This document shows, one piece after another, positions 23,361 through 34,599 of a stretch of 64,000 bases of DNA; positions within the stretch are counted from its first letter, which is position 1, and every line of letters begins with the position of its first letter. A program made the translations under genes and the position numbers. Under the pieces are notes generated by a model. It was not told the DNA's origin. It made no database searches and saw only the letters and a list, made by a program, of their open reading frames with translations. Origin of the DNA: Loripinus fragilis (Eukaryota; Mollusca; Bivalvia; Lucinida; Lucinidae); assembly GCA_964019695.1 (NCBI GenBank), contig OZ026522.1:18288687-18352686 (forward strand), given 5' to 3'.

Positions 23361-24218
23361 ATGGATTATGCGACAATAAAAACTGTACTAACACCATCAT
23401 TATTTACAGATGGAACTCCAAAAGGTGCCGTGGATATGCCTACAACAAAGCGCAGGATTTCACGGGGAGATTTCGACAAAATGAAAGAACATCTCAAGAA
23501 GGATTGCAGTGATTTTCCCAAGACGACTGAATATGTAGAGGAGGTACTTGAAGCATTTATTGAATCGATCAGACGGAAAAAAGAAAACGAACATGATACA
23601 GTCATTCAAAGTTTAACACTTGAAGGTGACACGCAAAAGAAACTCAAAAGCATGGGTTTCAAAGGTAAAATCTATCACAAAAAGCAATCAATCCATTCTC
23701 CAATGCCGTATTTTGTAAAAGAACTTGTTTCAGAAGAAAGTAGGGAGGAAATTGTTACAGAATCGGCAAGTAGCTCATTCATAATAGTCTTTTATAGAAT
23801 TGTGAATGATACACCTGTGATTTTCCTCCTGCCAACAGCACAGAATTGGCAATATGTAAACGAAATAGCCTGTGAATCGTTCCCAAACCAGATAGATTCT
23901 AAAATGATGACAGATGAGTTCATAAATCGGGAGTTGATTGACATAAGTGGGAGTCCTTTGAAAGCTACAGTGCAACACACTGAATCTGGCAGAGTTTTAC
24001 CAAGGGGAAATACAAATTCAAATGAGATTGAAGGAAAAGTAGAAACCCCAGTTGCTGAAGAATATAGAGATGACTTAGACATACCAAATCTACGTTTCCA
24101 GAAAGACAAGAAGGCAATAAAAGTAAAAGGAAATCTTAGCTTTTCAGACATTTTAAATGTCCTGGTAAAGTTTTCACAAATATGGAGTGAATATGATAAA
24201 TGGCTGAAACGTTGTTGA
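23361..24218 (+). CDS. uncharacterised 285-residue protein
   Basis: One uninterrupted frame of 285 codons, by far the longest in this repeat-rich part. ATG at 23361 is the first methionine after an in-frame TGA near 23305, and the frame ends at TGA 24216-24218. The product is hydrophilic and Lys/Glu-rich at the N-terminus (a probable helix over residues 35-80, with KKRK-like clusters). A short hydrophobic strand-like patch follows at about 140-155 (SSSFIIVFYRIVND, VIFLLP), then an acidic linker and a C-terminal helix ending in WLKRC. There is no signal peptide, transmembrane segment or motif I recognise. It could be a single-exon gene, one exon of a larger gene, or a domesticated or decaying TE frame. 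No canonical AATAAA follows within 150 bp. Confidence 0.55.
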   Translation: MDYATIKTVLTPSLFTDGTPKGAVDMPTTKRRISRGDFDKMKEHLKKDCSDFPKTTEYVEEVLEAFIESIRRKKENEHDTVIQSLTLEGDTQKKLKSMGFKGKIYHKKQSIHSPMPYFVKELVSEESREEIVTESASSSFIIVFYRIVNDTPVIFLLPTAQNWQYVNEIACESFPNQIDSKMMTDEFINRELIDISGSPLKATVQHTESGRVLPRGNTNSNEIEGKVETPVAEEYRDDLDIPNLRFQKDKKAIKVKGNLSFSDILNVLVKFSQIWSEYDKWLKRC

Positions 24219-24399
24219 ATGCACTTAAAACATCAACTCAACTAAACTAAACAACAAGTGAATCGTTACATAGCTGTGGTCTGACATCTAGATCTAAAGA
24301 TAGTAGCCAGCTACAAATGTGCTTAAGCCAATAATTAAACATGCATGCATCTCAAACAATTTCGCACAGACATATTATGCCTAGATATGCACGTAATAT

Positions 24400-24641
24400 G
24401 AGCCGCGTCACGAGATTTCCAACAATGTGGTACGTGCGACTAGCAAAGCCTAAGATCAACCTGCACATACGCGCAGTCTGATCAGAGCCTTTGCTGGTCG
24501 CTTAAATATTCAATGACTGTTAATTTAAGCTACTGACCGAACATCATTTGGAGTTTCTAAGCTTAAAAGGAGGCTGCATAGGCTCCTATGAGTCTACACT
24601 TGTCTAAATGTCACATTGTTGGAAATCACATCGGACGGCTC
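24400..24641 (+). mobile_element. 240-bp MITE family, copy 3
   Basis: GAGCCGCGTCACGAGATTTC opens the copy and TCACATCGGACGGCTC closes it. ATAT abuts both ends (ATAT|GAGCC and GGCTC|ATAT), suggesting a 4-bp target duplication. Same orientation as copy 1. Lies 180 bp downstream of the 285-residue frame. Confidence 0.85.
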
Positions 24642-24768
24642 ATATAATAATTCTGTCAGCCCGTCAGATACGTAAAAAAAAATCTCTAAAGGTGTGCAAC
24701 TGCGTGAAGTGTACAACATATGAAACCTGTGCAATATTGCTTCAATACACAGACGTACATGTATATGT

Positions 24769-25004
24769 GAGCCGCGACATGATATTTCCAACAATGTGGT
24801 ATGTGCGACCAGCAAAGCCTCAGATCAGCCTGCGCATATGCGCAGTCTGATCAGAGCCTTTGCTGGTCGCTTGAATATCCTATGACTGTTAGGCTGCTGA
24901 TTAAACATCATTCGAAGTTTGTAAGCTTAAATGAGACCGCACAGGCTCGTCTGAGTCTACACTTGTCAAATTAACATATTGTTGGAAATGACATGACACG
25001 GATC
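24769..25004 (+). mobile_element. 240-bp MITE family, copy 4
   Basis: Opens GAGCCGCGACATGATATTTC and closes TGACATGACACGGATC. ATGT abuts both ends. It sits 127 bp from copy 3 in the same orientation. The inner hairpin GCGCATATGCGC is intact. Confidence 0.85.
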
Positions 25005-25219
25005 ATGTACTGATATCAAATTCTTGAAAAAGGAAACGTCTCCTGTGATATTTGATATCACTTTTCAAAGGAGGTTGATTCGTGTCTAAAATATCATGAT
25101 GCAGGAATTTTAAAGGGGCACAACTCTGCTAATGTAAATCTGACATTGAAGATGATGGTTAGACTGACATGTGTTTACAAATTATAGAGTAAATTAACCC
25201 TTGTCATGCTAACCTAATT

Positions 25220-27035
25220 TAAGTTTACCTGAGCCATTGGTTCATGGTGAACTATTGTGATCGTTGGATGTCCGTCGTCCGTCGTGGGCTGTGTGTCGTC
25301 AACCATTGCTTCAAAGGACATCTGCTCCTAAACTTTGACCAATCTTGGCAGGAATGATCCTTATATGTCTCTCTTCAATAATTGTTCAAATGGTTCAGGT
25401 TCGTTGCATGTTTAGTCAAATAGGCTAAAAATCGATTTTCGAGATGAAAACTCGTCTAAAACCACAAGGCCTAGAGCCATGATATTTGGTATGTAGCATA
25501 AATTAGTAAACATCTACAAATTTCGTTCAAATAATGCACCTGGGAAAAAATGGCCCCGCCCTGGGGTCACATGTTTTACATAGGCTTATATAGGGAAAAC
25601 ATGAAAGAAATCTTCTTGTCTGAAACCATAAGGCCTACAGACTTTATATTTGGTATGTAGCATCAACTAGTAGACATCTGCCAAGTTTGTTCAAATTATG
25701 ACCCGGGGGTTAAGGTTTTACATAGGCTTATACATGTAAAAATATATGAAAAAATTCTTCTTGTATGAAACCATAAGGCCTAGAGCCTTAATATTTGGTA
25801 TGTAGCATAACCTAGTAAACATCTACCAAGTTCGTTCAAAGTATGCCCCTGGGGCACAATATGACTTCGCCCTGGGGGTCACATGTTTAACATAGGCGTA
25901 TATAGGGAAAACATGAAAGAAACCTTCTTGTCTGAAACCATAAGGCCTAGAGTCTTTATATTATGTATGTAGCATCACCTAGTAGACCTCTACCAATTTT
26001 ATTCAAATTATGACCCTGGAGCTAAAATGACCCCGCCCCGGTTGTAACATCTTTTACATAGGCTTATATGTGAAAAAACATGAAAACATCTTCTTGTCTG
26101 AAAAGCATAAGGCATAGAGCCTTGATATTTGGCATGTAGTATCACCTAGTAGACCTCTACCAAGTTTATTTAAATCATGTCCCTTGGGCTAAAAATGGCC
26201 CGCCCCTGAGATTACATGTTTTACATAGGCTATCATAGGGAAAACATGACAAAATATTCTTGTCGAAACAACTAGGTCGAAAGCCTTGATATTTAGTATG
26301 TAGCATCACCTAATAGACCTCTACCAAGTTTGTTCAAATTATGCCACTGGGGCAAAAAATGGCCCCGCCCCAGGGGTCATATAGTTTTACATAGGCTTAT
26401 AAAGGAAAACAATATGAAACACTCTTCTTGTCTGAAACCATAAGGCCTAGAGCCTTGATATTTGGTATGTAGCATCACCTAGTAGGCCTCTACCATGTTT
26501 GTTCAATTTATGCCCTTGGGGCCAAAATGGCCTTGCTACAGGGGTCATATAGGCTTATACAGAGAAAATATGAAAAACATTCTTTTCGGAAACAACAAGG
26601 CATAGAGCCTTGATATTTCAATGTATGTAGCATCATCTTGTGGACCTCTACCAACTTTGTTCAAAACATGTAACCCCTGGGGTGGGGATCAAATGGTTTA
26701 CATAGGCCTATATAGGGAAATTTGAAAATAATCTTCTTGTCTGAACCCAAAAGGCCTAGAGCCTTGAATTTAGTATGTAGAATCACCTAGTGGACCTCTA
26801 TCAAGTTCGTTCAAATTATACCCCTGTGGCAAAAAAAGCACAAGGATCAAATAGGCTTTTACAGGGAAAACACGAAAAGATTTTTTTGTCTGAACTTAGA
26901 TATCTGGTAATGTTGCATCATCTAGTAGACCTCTACCAAGTATGTTCAAATTATGCCAGCTTTCAACAGATACCTATATGTAAGCTTTGAACAAAACTCA
27001 GGTGAGCGATTCAGGGCCATATTGCCCTCCATCAT
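25220..27035 (+). mobile_element. 1.8-kb non-autonomous element of about 160-bp units
   Basis: The head has TTTACCTGAGCCATTGG, a CCGTCGTCCGTCG run and GTCAACCATTGCTTCAAA. The tail has AACTCAGGTGAGCGATTCAG and GGGCCATATTGCCCTC, so ACCTGAG / CTCAGGT form short inverted ends. In between a unit recurs about nine times: TTCTTGTCTGAAACCATAAG, GCCTAGAGCCTTGATATTTG, TATGTAGCATCACCTAGTAG, CCTCTACCAAG, GGGGTCACATGTTTTACATA. Starts fall near 25614, 25757, 25926, 26091, 26428 and 26736. It encodes no transposase. Frames within it are repeat translation. Confidence 0.8.
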
Positions 27036-27095
27036 GTATAACTCTCATCCCAAATTTTAATTCTGTTAACCTGAAGCAGTTTTGTAAGCATATAT

Positions 27096-27332
27096 GAGCT
27101 GTGACATGTGATTTCCAACAATGTGGCATTTTGACAAGTGTAGACTCAGACGAGCCTGTGTAGCCTCCTGTTAAGCTTAGAAACTCCAAATTTTGTTCGG
27201 TCAGTAGCTTTACAGTCATAGAATATTCAAGTGACTAGCAAAGGCTCTCATCAGACTGCGCATATGCGCAGGCTGGTCTGAGCCTTTGCTGGTCGCATAT
27301 ACCACATTGTAGGAAATCGCATGCCATTACTC
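27096..27332 (+). mobile_element. 240-bp MITE family, copy 5
   Basis: Opens GAGCTGTGACATGTGATTTC and closes AAATCGCATGCCATTACTC; both ends are worn. ATAT precedes and ATAT follows the copy. Same orientation as copy 2, with hairpin GCGCATATGCGC. Confidence 0.8.
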
Positions 27333-27441
27333 ATATTTATATTTTAAATCGGAATCGGAAACAATGTTATCCTTATCTTGTGGCTTCGTTAGAAGCCCGC
27401 TGATCTGGATTTACAGAGTTTTCTATAAGGATCTATCATGG

Positions 27442-27557
27442 GTGTGAGGGTAGGATAGAAAATCTGTCCCAAGGACCGCCGTTTGGCATCACGAGGCTTG
27501 CCGAGTGATGACAAACGGTGATCCCGAGGGACGAAATTTTATATCCTACCCTCACAC
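27442..27557. repeat. 116-bp hairpin element
   Basis: GTGTGAGGGTAGGATA pairs with TATCCTACCCTCACAC, and inward TCTGTCCCAAGGACCGCCGT / ACGGTGATCCCGAGGGACGA and GGCATCAC / GTGATGAC complete the stem with a loop around GAGGCTTGCC. GATCACCGTTTGACATCACG near 53229 is a fragment of the same hairpin. Confidence 0.7.
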
Positions 27558-28675
27558 GAATAATGGATTCTTTTTCTTGCTCATCACTGTTTTTTAATTT
27601 AAAATAAGCTTCCATGAGTCCCTGAATACGCTAAAATGCAATTCCACATGGTGACGTCACTTAAACATAACAATGACGTCACTTGACGACCATGTGCGTG
27701 AGTTCCAATACAACCAATGTTTGTAGTCCTCACATGACAGCCTGGGTGAGATAGCCTGGGTAAGATAAGGTTTACTAACCCAGGATATAATCTCAGATAT
27801 CCTTATCCGGTATGCAAGTATTATGATGATATTTTCATGTAACTTTGGAGTCAATTGTTTATATATTTTTGGTAATTAATAAAGTAAATTCGAAATTGTT
27901 AAGATAAAGTTCACACAAAAGAAGAAACTAGTGTATAATAGCCAGTCATTCGAATGTTATGAAACGCAGCAAAAACACAAGTATTTTCCCAATTCGACAA
28001 ATTTGATAAAAAAAAAATTAAGTTTCAAAGTCAAGATTTTGAAAGTTCATTATTAGAAGTTTTGACAATATGCATATCAACTTTGAGCCCGAAGAGAGAA
28101 AATGATTAATAAGTAAATAATATTTTTGTAAAATTTTGCATTTTGACTTTATTTGTGATTTTTGGTATAAAAATTTACAAATGTCAATTTCGATACAAAC
28201 GGTCAAAATTTGTCAAATTTAGTATCAAAATGAAGCTGAAATTGAGAAATAGCTGAAGCAGGTGACTATTTTCAGATATTAGTTTGGCGTAAAACTTTAT
28301 TTTGAAAAGTCAAATCCATAAATTCAGAAAAAGTCAAAATTGGTTTTCGTTAATAATATTACTAGGGACGCTATCAAGTAATCTTGGTGGCAAACATTAA
28401 TTTCCGCTTATTTTGTCTACCTATATTGCATTGCGTCTTTGAGTCGTTAAAATCTCCTTAGGCTACATGTTGAGAACATTTTGACCAATTTTGGAACAAA
28501 GGCCTGGTCACGTATCAATTACCTGTCAAAACATATCCCCTAGTCCATTGCGCATGCGTGACTCGCAGAGCGGCGAAACTTAGGTGCGAAAACTTTGGTC
28601 ACCTGATGTAAATGCTCTTACCTGATTGGTTTAACTTTCACAAGAGGGCGCAGGGCCAAAATCCAGTTCGAGCGG
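27558..28675. other. no gene; promoter-like GC-rich end
   Basis: 27.56-28.5 kb is AT-rich without an exon. From about 28540 to 28680 the sequence becomes GC- and CpG-richer (GCGCATGCGTG, GAGCGGCG, GAGGGCGCAGGG) with GATTGGTTT, a CCAAT box on the complement. This could be a promoter for the adjacent 28681-28749 segment, but no transcript evidence is available. Confidence 0.35.
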
Positions 28676-28680
28676 TCATC

Positions 28681-28749
28681 TCATTCCTGATTTGACTGCT
28701 CGGCATTAAACTCATACCTTGGTTATATCGTCTTTTGTGATTTTTACAG
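28681..28749 (+). other. 69-bp segment ending ACAG|GTAAG, copy 1
   Basis: CATTCCTGATTTGACTGCTC through TTTTGTGATTTTTACAG is repeated exactly at 36249-36317. Here it is followed at once by GTAAGAGC, a strong 5' splice donor. Either it is a first exon whose spliced copy exists at 36.2 kb, or it is an intron 3' end placed against a donor (a ratchet-type site). Confidence 0.55.
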
Positions 28750-30559
28750 GTAAGAGCTTTACTTAAGTTTTCTTTATACGATCATTCTTTGAGATTTTGC
28801 TCTGCTGTTTTATATTTTATTTTTTTTGTCTTAAAAAGTCAGATTAATAGTCAATTGTCTGCTACCGCATACTCAAATTTCTTTTTTTTTTCTTCTGTCT
28901 TTTGGAAAACCATAATGACTTGGGAGATTTTTATTTTTCCTAACAAAGAGCCTAACTCTGTAAGCTCAGTGAGATTTAATTCAACAGAGCCGTTCTGCTC
29001 TTGTTTTAGCTCTTTTTCGCATTTATGTTTTTATTTGTATGTAGCTAGGCATTTCAATTGTTTTTTTTAGATCAAGTTTATGGGAAATAATTATTTAACC
29101 AAACCAAAATTTTAGAATTAGATAGGCAGTGTTTCGAAAGATTTCACTTCAACAGCAGGACCCCAAAGAATGTCATTTTTGTCAATTTATATTGATTTGT
29201 GTTTAATAATTCTAATGTTTGTTCATTTGGTCCCTTATTATAATTTTGGTGTGTTGAAATTACATGGGTTAAAGCTCTTCGGGTCCGTAGAATTACCGAA
29301 AACCACTCATTTACCGAAAACCACCGAAAACCACCGAAAACCACTTGGAAAATCATATTTATATGGGAATTATACCCTCCTAGTATTTGTTTTTTATTAG
29401 TTTATCTTTATATTTAATAGGATGGATAGAAAAAATAAAAAATGAAGCCATCTTATACTGATTTTGACCGTGTAAAATGTATCGCGTCTACCGAAAATCA
29501 AAAGCATCGCCGAAAACCAATCCGAATAGCTGATATAATAAGTTACTATGTTCTTGAAGTATTTGTTTTTGATAATACAGATGCTTATAGCAGTGTGTTG
29601 AATAAGAAGGATAAAATAAATCAAGTTTGAAACCATCTTATACCTAATTAAATGCTTTAAAACGTACAGCGGCAAGCCGAAAATCAAAAATCAATTACCG
29701 AAAACCAATCGAAATATCCCATCTATAGGGCTTTTATGCCCTCATGGGATGTGTTTTAAATAAATAAAGTTAATTTATAAACATATTAAGTATGCTTAAT
29801 TTAAAAAAAAAGAAAATTAAAACATAGAAATTATTTATCCATATCATACTGAATTTGACGAATATATAATGTATTTCGACTATCGGACACCAATAACCAC
29901 CCACCGAAAACCAATATAAATTGCTAAAATATTAAAGTCTTAAGGTTAATTCGACCTGTCATGTTTGCCTATGAACGTACATCCACAGTTTCCAGCCAGC
30001 TCCTACGAGGAGGGATGACTAGGTCTTGTTAAAAAAAGTTAACGAATTTTCAAAGAGTCGTAATTTCATTAATTTTTTTCAACCATTTGCTGGCCACTTT
30101 AGATTTTTCCTATCAGTTAATGCCGCAGACTCCATGCGGATATTTAATATAAAACGTGACTGAACTCTGCAAAAATGCATTCGTAAATGATGTATACCCA
30201 GGACAGACACTGCTTTAGACACCTGTACTGGGTGTATATAATTTACGTCGAATGAATATATAAAAATGTTGCCAAAAACTGGAGTCATATTTGACGAAAT
30301 GCTCATAATATAAACCATTAACAGGCATACGATGCTACATCTGCTAATGACCTACATGATGTGCGATACATTTAGCAATCCTAACAGTTTAAAATATATT
30401 TACATGAGCCAGCCCATGAGACGTTTGCTTATATTGTGATTTGCGGCAGACCAAAGCTCAATCGCGGCAGAGCCATTGGTATACCGCGTTTAGGTATCCA
30501 GTAAAATAATTTACAAACATTAGTTCAAATGACTAAGTCAATCTTCAAGTTTTGCAGAA

Positions 30560-31315
30560 TATGATGTTAATAAAAATGTACGCAACGTCGATGATACGCT
30601 GTATTCACGATGATTCGAAGTCGTCCTGTTTCTTGTACCTACTGTCACATAATCAACTTGAGTATTACCACAATCACATTATGTATTGCACAGAAAATGC
30701 AAGAAGCTGAAAGAATCTTCAATCAACATGTACGCAACGTCGATGAGACGCTGTATTCACGATGATTCGAAGTCGTCCTGTTTCTTGTACCTACTGTCAC
30801 ATAATCAACTTGAGTATTACCACAATCACATTAGGTATTGCACAGAAAATGCAAGAAGCTGAAAGAATCTTCAATCAACATGTACGCAACGTCGATGAGA
30901 CGCTGTATTCACAATGATTTGAAGTCGTCCTGTTTCTTGTACCTACTGTCACATAATCAACGTGAGTATTACCAGAATCACATTAGGTATTGCACAGAAA
31001 ATGCAAGAAGCAGAAAGAATCTTCAATCATCATGTATACAACGTCGGTGATATACGCTGTATTCACGATGATTTGAAGTCGTCCTGTTTCTTGTACCTAC
31101 TGTCACATAATCAACTTGAGTATTACCACAATCACATTAGGTATTGCACAGAAAATGCAAGAAGCTGAAAGAATATTCAATCATCATGTATACAACGTCG
31201 GTGATATACGCTGTATTCACGATGAATTGAATTCGTCCTGTTTCTTGTACCTACTGTCACATAATCAACGTGAGTATTACCACAATCACATTAGGTATTG
31301 CACAGAAAATGTATG
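30560..31315 (+). repeat. 152-bp tandem array inside the long-TIR element
   Basis: Five units start with TGTACGCAACGTCGATGA or TGTATACAACGTCGGTGA near 30577, 30729, 30881, 31033 and 31187. Each contains GAAGTCGTCCTGTTTCTTGT, ACTGTCACATAATCAAC and AATGCAAGAAGC. Identity is high. The peptide frames (QKMQEAERIFNHH and similar) repeat only because the DNA does. Confidence 0.8.
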
Positions 31316-32025
31316 TATTGTTATAAACCTAACTACTATAATGATATCTCATGCCATTATTGAGTCTTGCATATTTTGTTATTTCCTTACTTGTTTCTGT
31401 TGTCTACGTTACTTAGTATTAGGAATTTGGGGTCCTCGAAGTCCAAGTATTTCGCTGATTCCTTGTGCGCATAGGGAGGGCACAGAAGATGAGATCCACT
31501 TACACAATCAAGGAGGCTAGTACTTGGAGTTCAAGTTCTGTCCATACATCGTTCAATCAATCCTCTCCAGGCTCGAGTCGGTGCTACTCTTGCCCTTACA
31601 GCTAGACCTTGGCCTTAATCGAATCCAAATGAGGTATTCTAGCCTGAGACAGACGTCATGTTCGATGGAGAGTGACCTTAATTCCTATATTGTTTCATTC
31701 ATGTGCCTTACTTGAGTATTACCACAATCACATTATGTATTGCACAGAAAATGCAAGAAGCAGAAAGAATATTCAATCATCATGTATACAACGTCGGTAA
31801 TATACGCTGCATTCACGATGATTTGAAGTCGTCCTGTTTCTTGTACCTACTGTCACATAATCAACGTGAGTATTACCACAATCACATTAGGTATTGCACA
31901 GAAAATGTATGTATTGTTATAAACCTAACTACTATAATGATATCTCATGCCATTATTGAGTCTTGCATATTTTGTTATTTCCTTACTTGTTTCTGTTGTC
32001 TACGTTACTTAGTATTAGGAATTGT
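31316..32025 (+). repeat. duplicated segment around a 280-bp insert
   Basis: The last array unit plus AAAATGTATGTATTGTTATA through GTTACTTAGTATTAGGAATT (31316-31423) is repeated at 31703-32023. The sequence between (31424-31702, TGGGGTCCTCG to CATGTGCCTTA) is unique and slightly GC-richer. I see no coding motif in it. Confidence 0.65.
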
Positions 32026-32039
32026 ACTCATCACCAACA

Positions 32040-32217
32040 TAAGAACAATTTCGACAAAAAAGTGGAGTTGTGGTGAAGACCATACCTTAAGATCTGATTT
32101 TGTTATAGAAATACATTGAATATGAAACCAAAATTCACAATTTGAACATTGAATTACATCAATTTCGCAATCAATTTTGCATACTCCACATGGAAAGTCC
32201 GCCATCGCCATGAACAA
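32040..32217 (-). pseudogene. PHD-finger fragment within the TE
   Basis: The minus strand from 32217 encodes a cysteine/histidine pattern typical of a PHD finger. CGVC, a spaced CSNC, then WFHIQC (C-x2-C ... C-x2-C-x4-H-x2-C) are all visible. The last C-x2-C pair is reached only after a one-base shift near 32075, where the other frame reads FFCRNC. PHD fingers of this kind are common in invertebrate TE proteins. It is likely a remnant of the coding region of this element or of a parent element, not a host chromatin reader. Confidence 0.55.
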
Positions 32218-32884
32218 AACTTAAGAACATAAGCCTAATAATACTGCTTGCAAATTGTTTCTCGGCGCCCGCGATGTAATAACTTGCATAATTAAACACG
32301 TTCATTTGGCTTAATTATTAAATTTTTACTTATATTATCATACATTCTAAAGAATAAATCGAAGCTTTACAGATTAAGCATAAATTAAGAACTTGAATTT
32401 GATATAGAAGTTGGTTTTCGGTCGAGGGACTAAGATATAGATAATGGTTTTCGATCGAGGGACTAAGCTTTTCGCTAACCGCTATATGTTATAAGTCTAT
32501 AAATCCATGATAAAGTGGCCTCACCATATACCTTGTAACAAAAAATCTTAAATAATATGCATATAAACATAAACTACTAAAAAACAAATACAAGGAGGGT
32601 ATAATTCCCCTATAAACTTGATTTTCTAAGTGGTTTTCGGCGATTGCTTTTGATTTTCGGTAGACGCGATACATTTTACACGGTCAAAATCGGTATAAGA
32701 TGGCTTCATTTTTTATTTTTTCTATCCATCCTATTAAATATAAACATAAACTACTAAAAAACAAATACTAGGAGGGTATAATTCCCCTATAAATATGATT
32801 TTCCAAGTGGTTTTCGGTGGTTTTCGGTGGTTTTCGGTAAATGTGTGATTTTCGGTAATTCTACGGACCGAAGCTCTTCGATAT

Positions 32885-34390
32885 CCCTGCATTATTCGTG
32901 TCTGTGCGCCTTAACAGAAGGTAAATAATCTAGTTCATGCGGTTTCTCTGGACGTTGCGGTTTGTTCAGAGGCAGTTTGCTTCTTCTTTCTTGTACGCAT
33001 GCGCCATTCAACGCAGTTGTCAAGATCATAGAAGTAAACATGAAAATTGGTTTTTATTGCAAAATTATGTCAAATTTCTCATATTTTAGACCGGCACGGC
33101 ACAAAAGGTATTATATTCTATGCATTTTGGTATGTTGATGTGTCCCATCTAGCCGATAGTGGTCTCGGAGAGCTTTTCGCCTGTCTTTCAACAAACTGTT
33201 TGATTGTCATATTCAAGACAGAAACACGCCTGTTCAACGTATGTAATTGGTCCGGTTTAAAGTTAAATTGTTGGCCTTTCAGGCTATAAACATTTCATAT
33301 TGGATCCCACCTAGCCAGACTAAATAAGATTTGCTGTCTTGAATGTGGAAATCATTGTTTGTTTGCAAATGTAAATAAGTGTATGAAAATCTTGTCAAGC
33401 TCATGAGTTCTTTCCCTTGTCAGTGACATGCCAGAAAATTTCTCTTTAATTAGTATAATTCTGTGAGTAAGGGGTTTGGATAATGGTATTCTACACAGGG
33501 TATCCATTATTCCACTCCCGCTCCTTTCAAGATTTTGTTCTGAGACTGGCTGGAAAGTTCTCTTGAGTTTTTTGGATTTTTGACCTGTTACACAATGAAG
33601 AGTAAATAAGCTTCATGACCGAAAATGCACTTATAGTCAAACAAACTGACCCCATGTATATACCATGTCCCCTTGTGTGTTGTCATTGAAAATACTGAAC
33701 GGCTATTTTCAAGCGAGAATTAGTTTCCTAAACTCATACCTAGGAATGTATAAGCTTGCATGTTCCCGCAAAATATTGACCGTCTTGGTCTTGGGCAAAA
33801 AGGACTGCCAGAAATGAGTATTCTCATAATCAGTCTATGTATATGTGCGGCTAATATTCTTAAGTTTGACAAATCAAAAATAAGACATTAGCCTTGTCCT
33901 AGTTTTATTTCTCTCTGTTGAAAATAGCCATTCAAAGAAAAAATAGCAAAATAATTACAGCCAAATCTGTCATAATAAATCCATGTTACTTTGTAAATTG
34001 TCCGTCTGATCAAGCCGGCATGGCATGGTCATAACTAGGACAGTTTCGTCCCATTTTGCCCATTGTAACCCAATGGTTGGATCCAAAATCATAAGGTATG
34101 GTGTCTGACATATCAAGCGGTCATTGCATAGACATAACTTGGGCAGTTCTGATTTAAGCCAGTCCTCGCTACCAACCATGTGTGTGTGTTTATTCCCTGC
34201 ATAGTACTGGTTCAACCCAGGAAGAAGTCTCCTGATATGACAAAAATTGTTGACAGTGATATAAAGAATCACCCCTAACGCACCCACAAGAAAAAAATGA
34301 CAATGTGTGTCAATCGCTAAAATACTTATTTAAGACAGGTTTGGCTGTATGTAATTAAAACCAAGGTTTAGAAGGAAACCCATACCATTT
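32885..34390. other. no gene seen
   Basis: No exon is supported. A 105-codon minus-strand frame (33970-34287) has no domain or splice context and I treat it as chance. Confidence 0.45.
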
Positions 34391-34394
34391 AGAC

Positions 34395-34570
34395 ATGTCT
34401 AAGGTGCACAAAAGAATCGTCTCATTGAGACAGTCCCCTTGAGCACCCACAACATATGTTTTGATTGAGAACTAAGAAAACAATTTTTCTGTTACACTTT
34501 TCCGAGCCTATAACATTTAATATACCTTAGATACTCAAAAGAACCGTCTCATTGACGAAGTCTGTTGAGC
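34395..34570 (+). repeat. two units of the GTGCTCAAAAGAACC hairpin repeat
   Basis: AGGTGCACAAAAGAATCGTC with TGAGACAGTCCCCTTGAGCA (34401-34445), then TACTCAAAAGAACCGTCTCA (34532), match the array at 4366-5010, including the CCCACAACATATGTTTT tail. Confidence 0.65.
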
Positions 34571-34599
34571 GAGATTTTATCTGTCAGTTGTCTAGGTTC

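Larger units (their letters stand above)
29282..32869. mobile_element. 3.6-kb long-TIR foldback element with 10-bp TSD
   Basis: AAGCTCTTCG flanks both ends (29272-29281 and 32871-32880). Immediately inside are GGTCCGTAGAATTACCGAAA and its complement TCGGTAATTCTACGGACC, and the inverted match extends over about 250 bp (29282-29530 vs 32630-32869). The arms hold tandem ACCGAAAACC motifs and weaker arm repeats near 29650 and 29880. The interior carries a 152-bp array and a PHD-finger fragment. Long TIRs with 9-11-bp duplications are typical of Mutator-like or foldback elements. No transposase frame is visible, so it is non-autonomous or decayed. Confidence 0.8.

Noticed and set aside
33970..34287. 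105-codon minus-strand frame
   Set aside because: No domain, signal peptide or splice context; length is within chance for this base composition.
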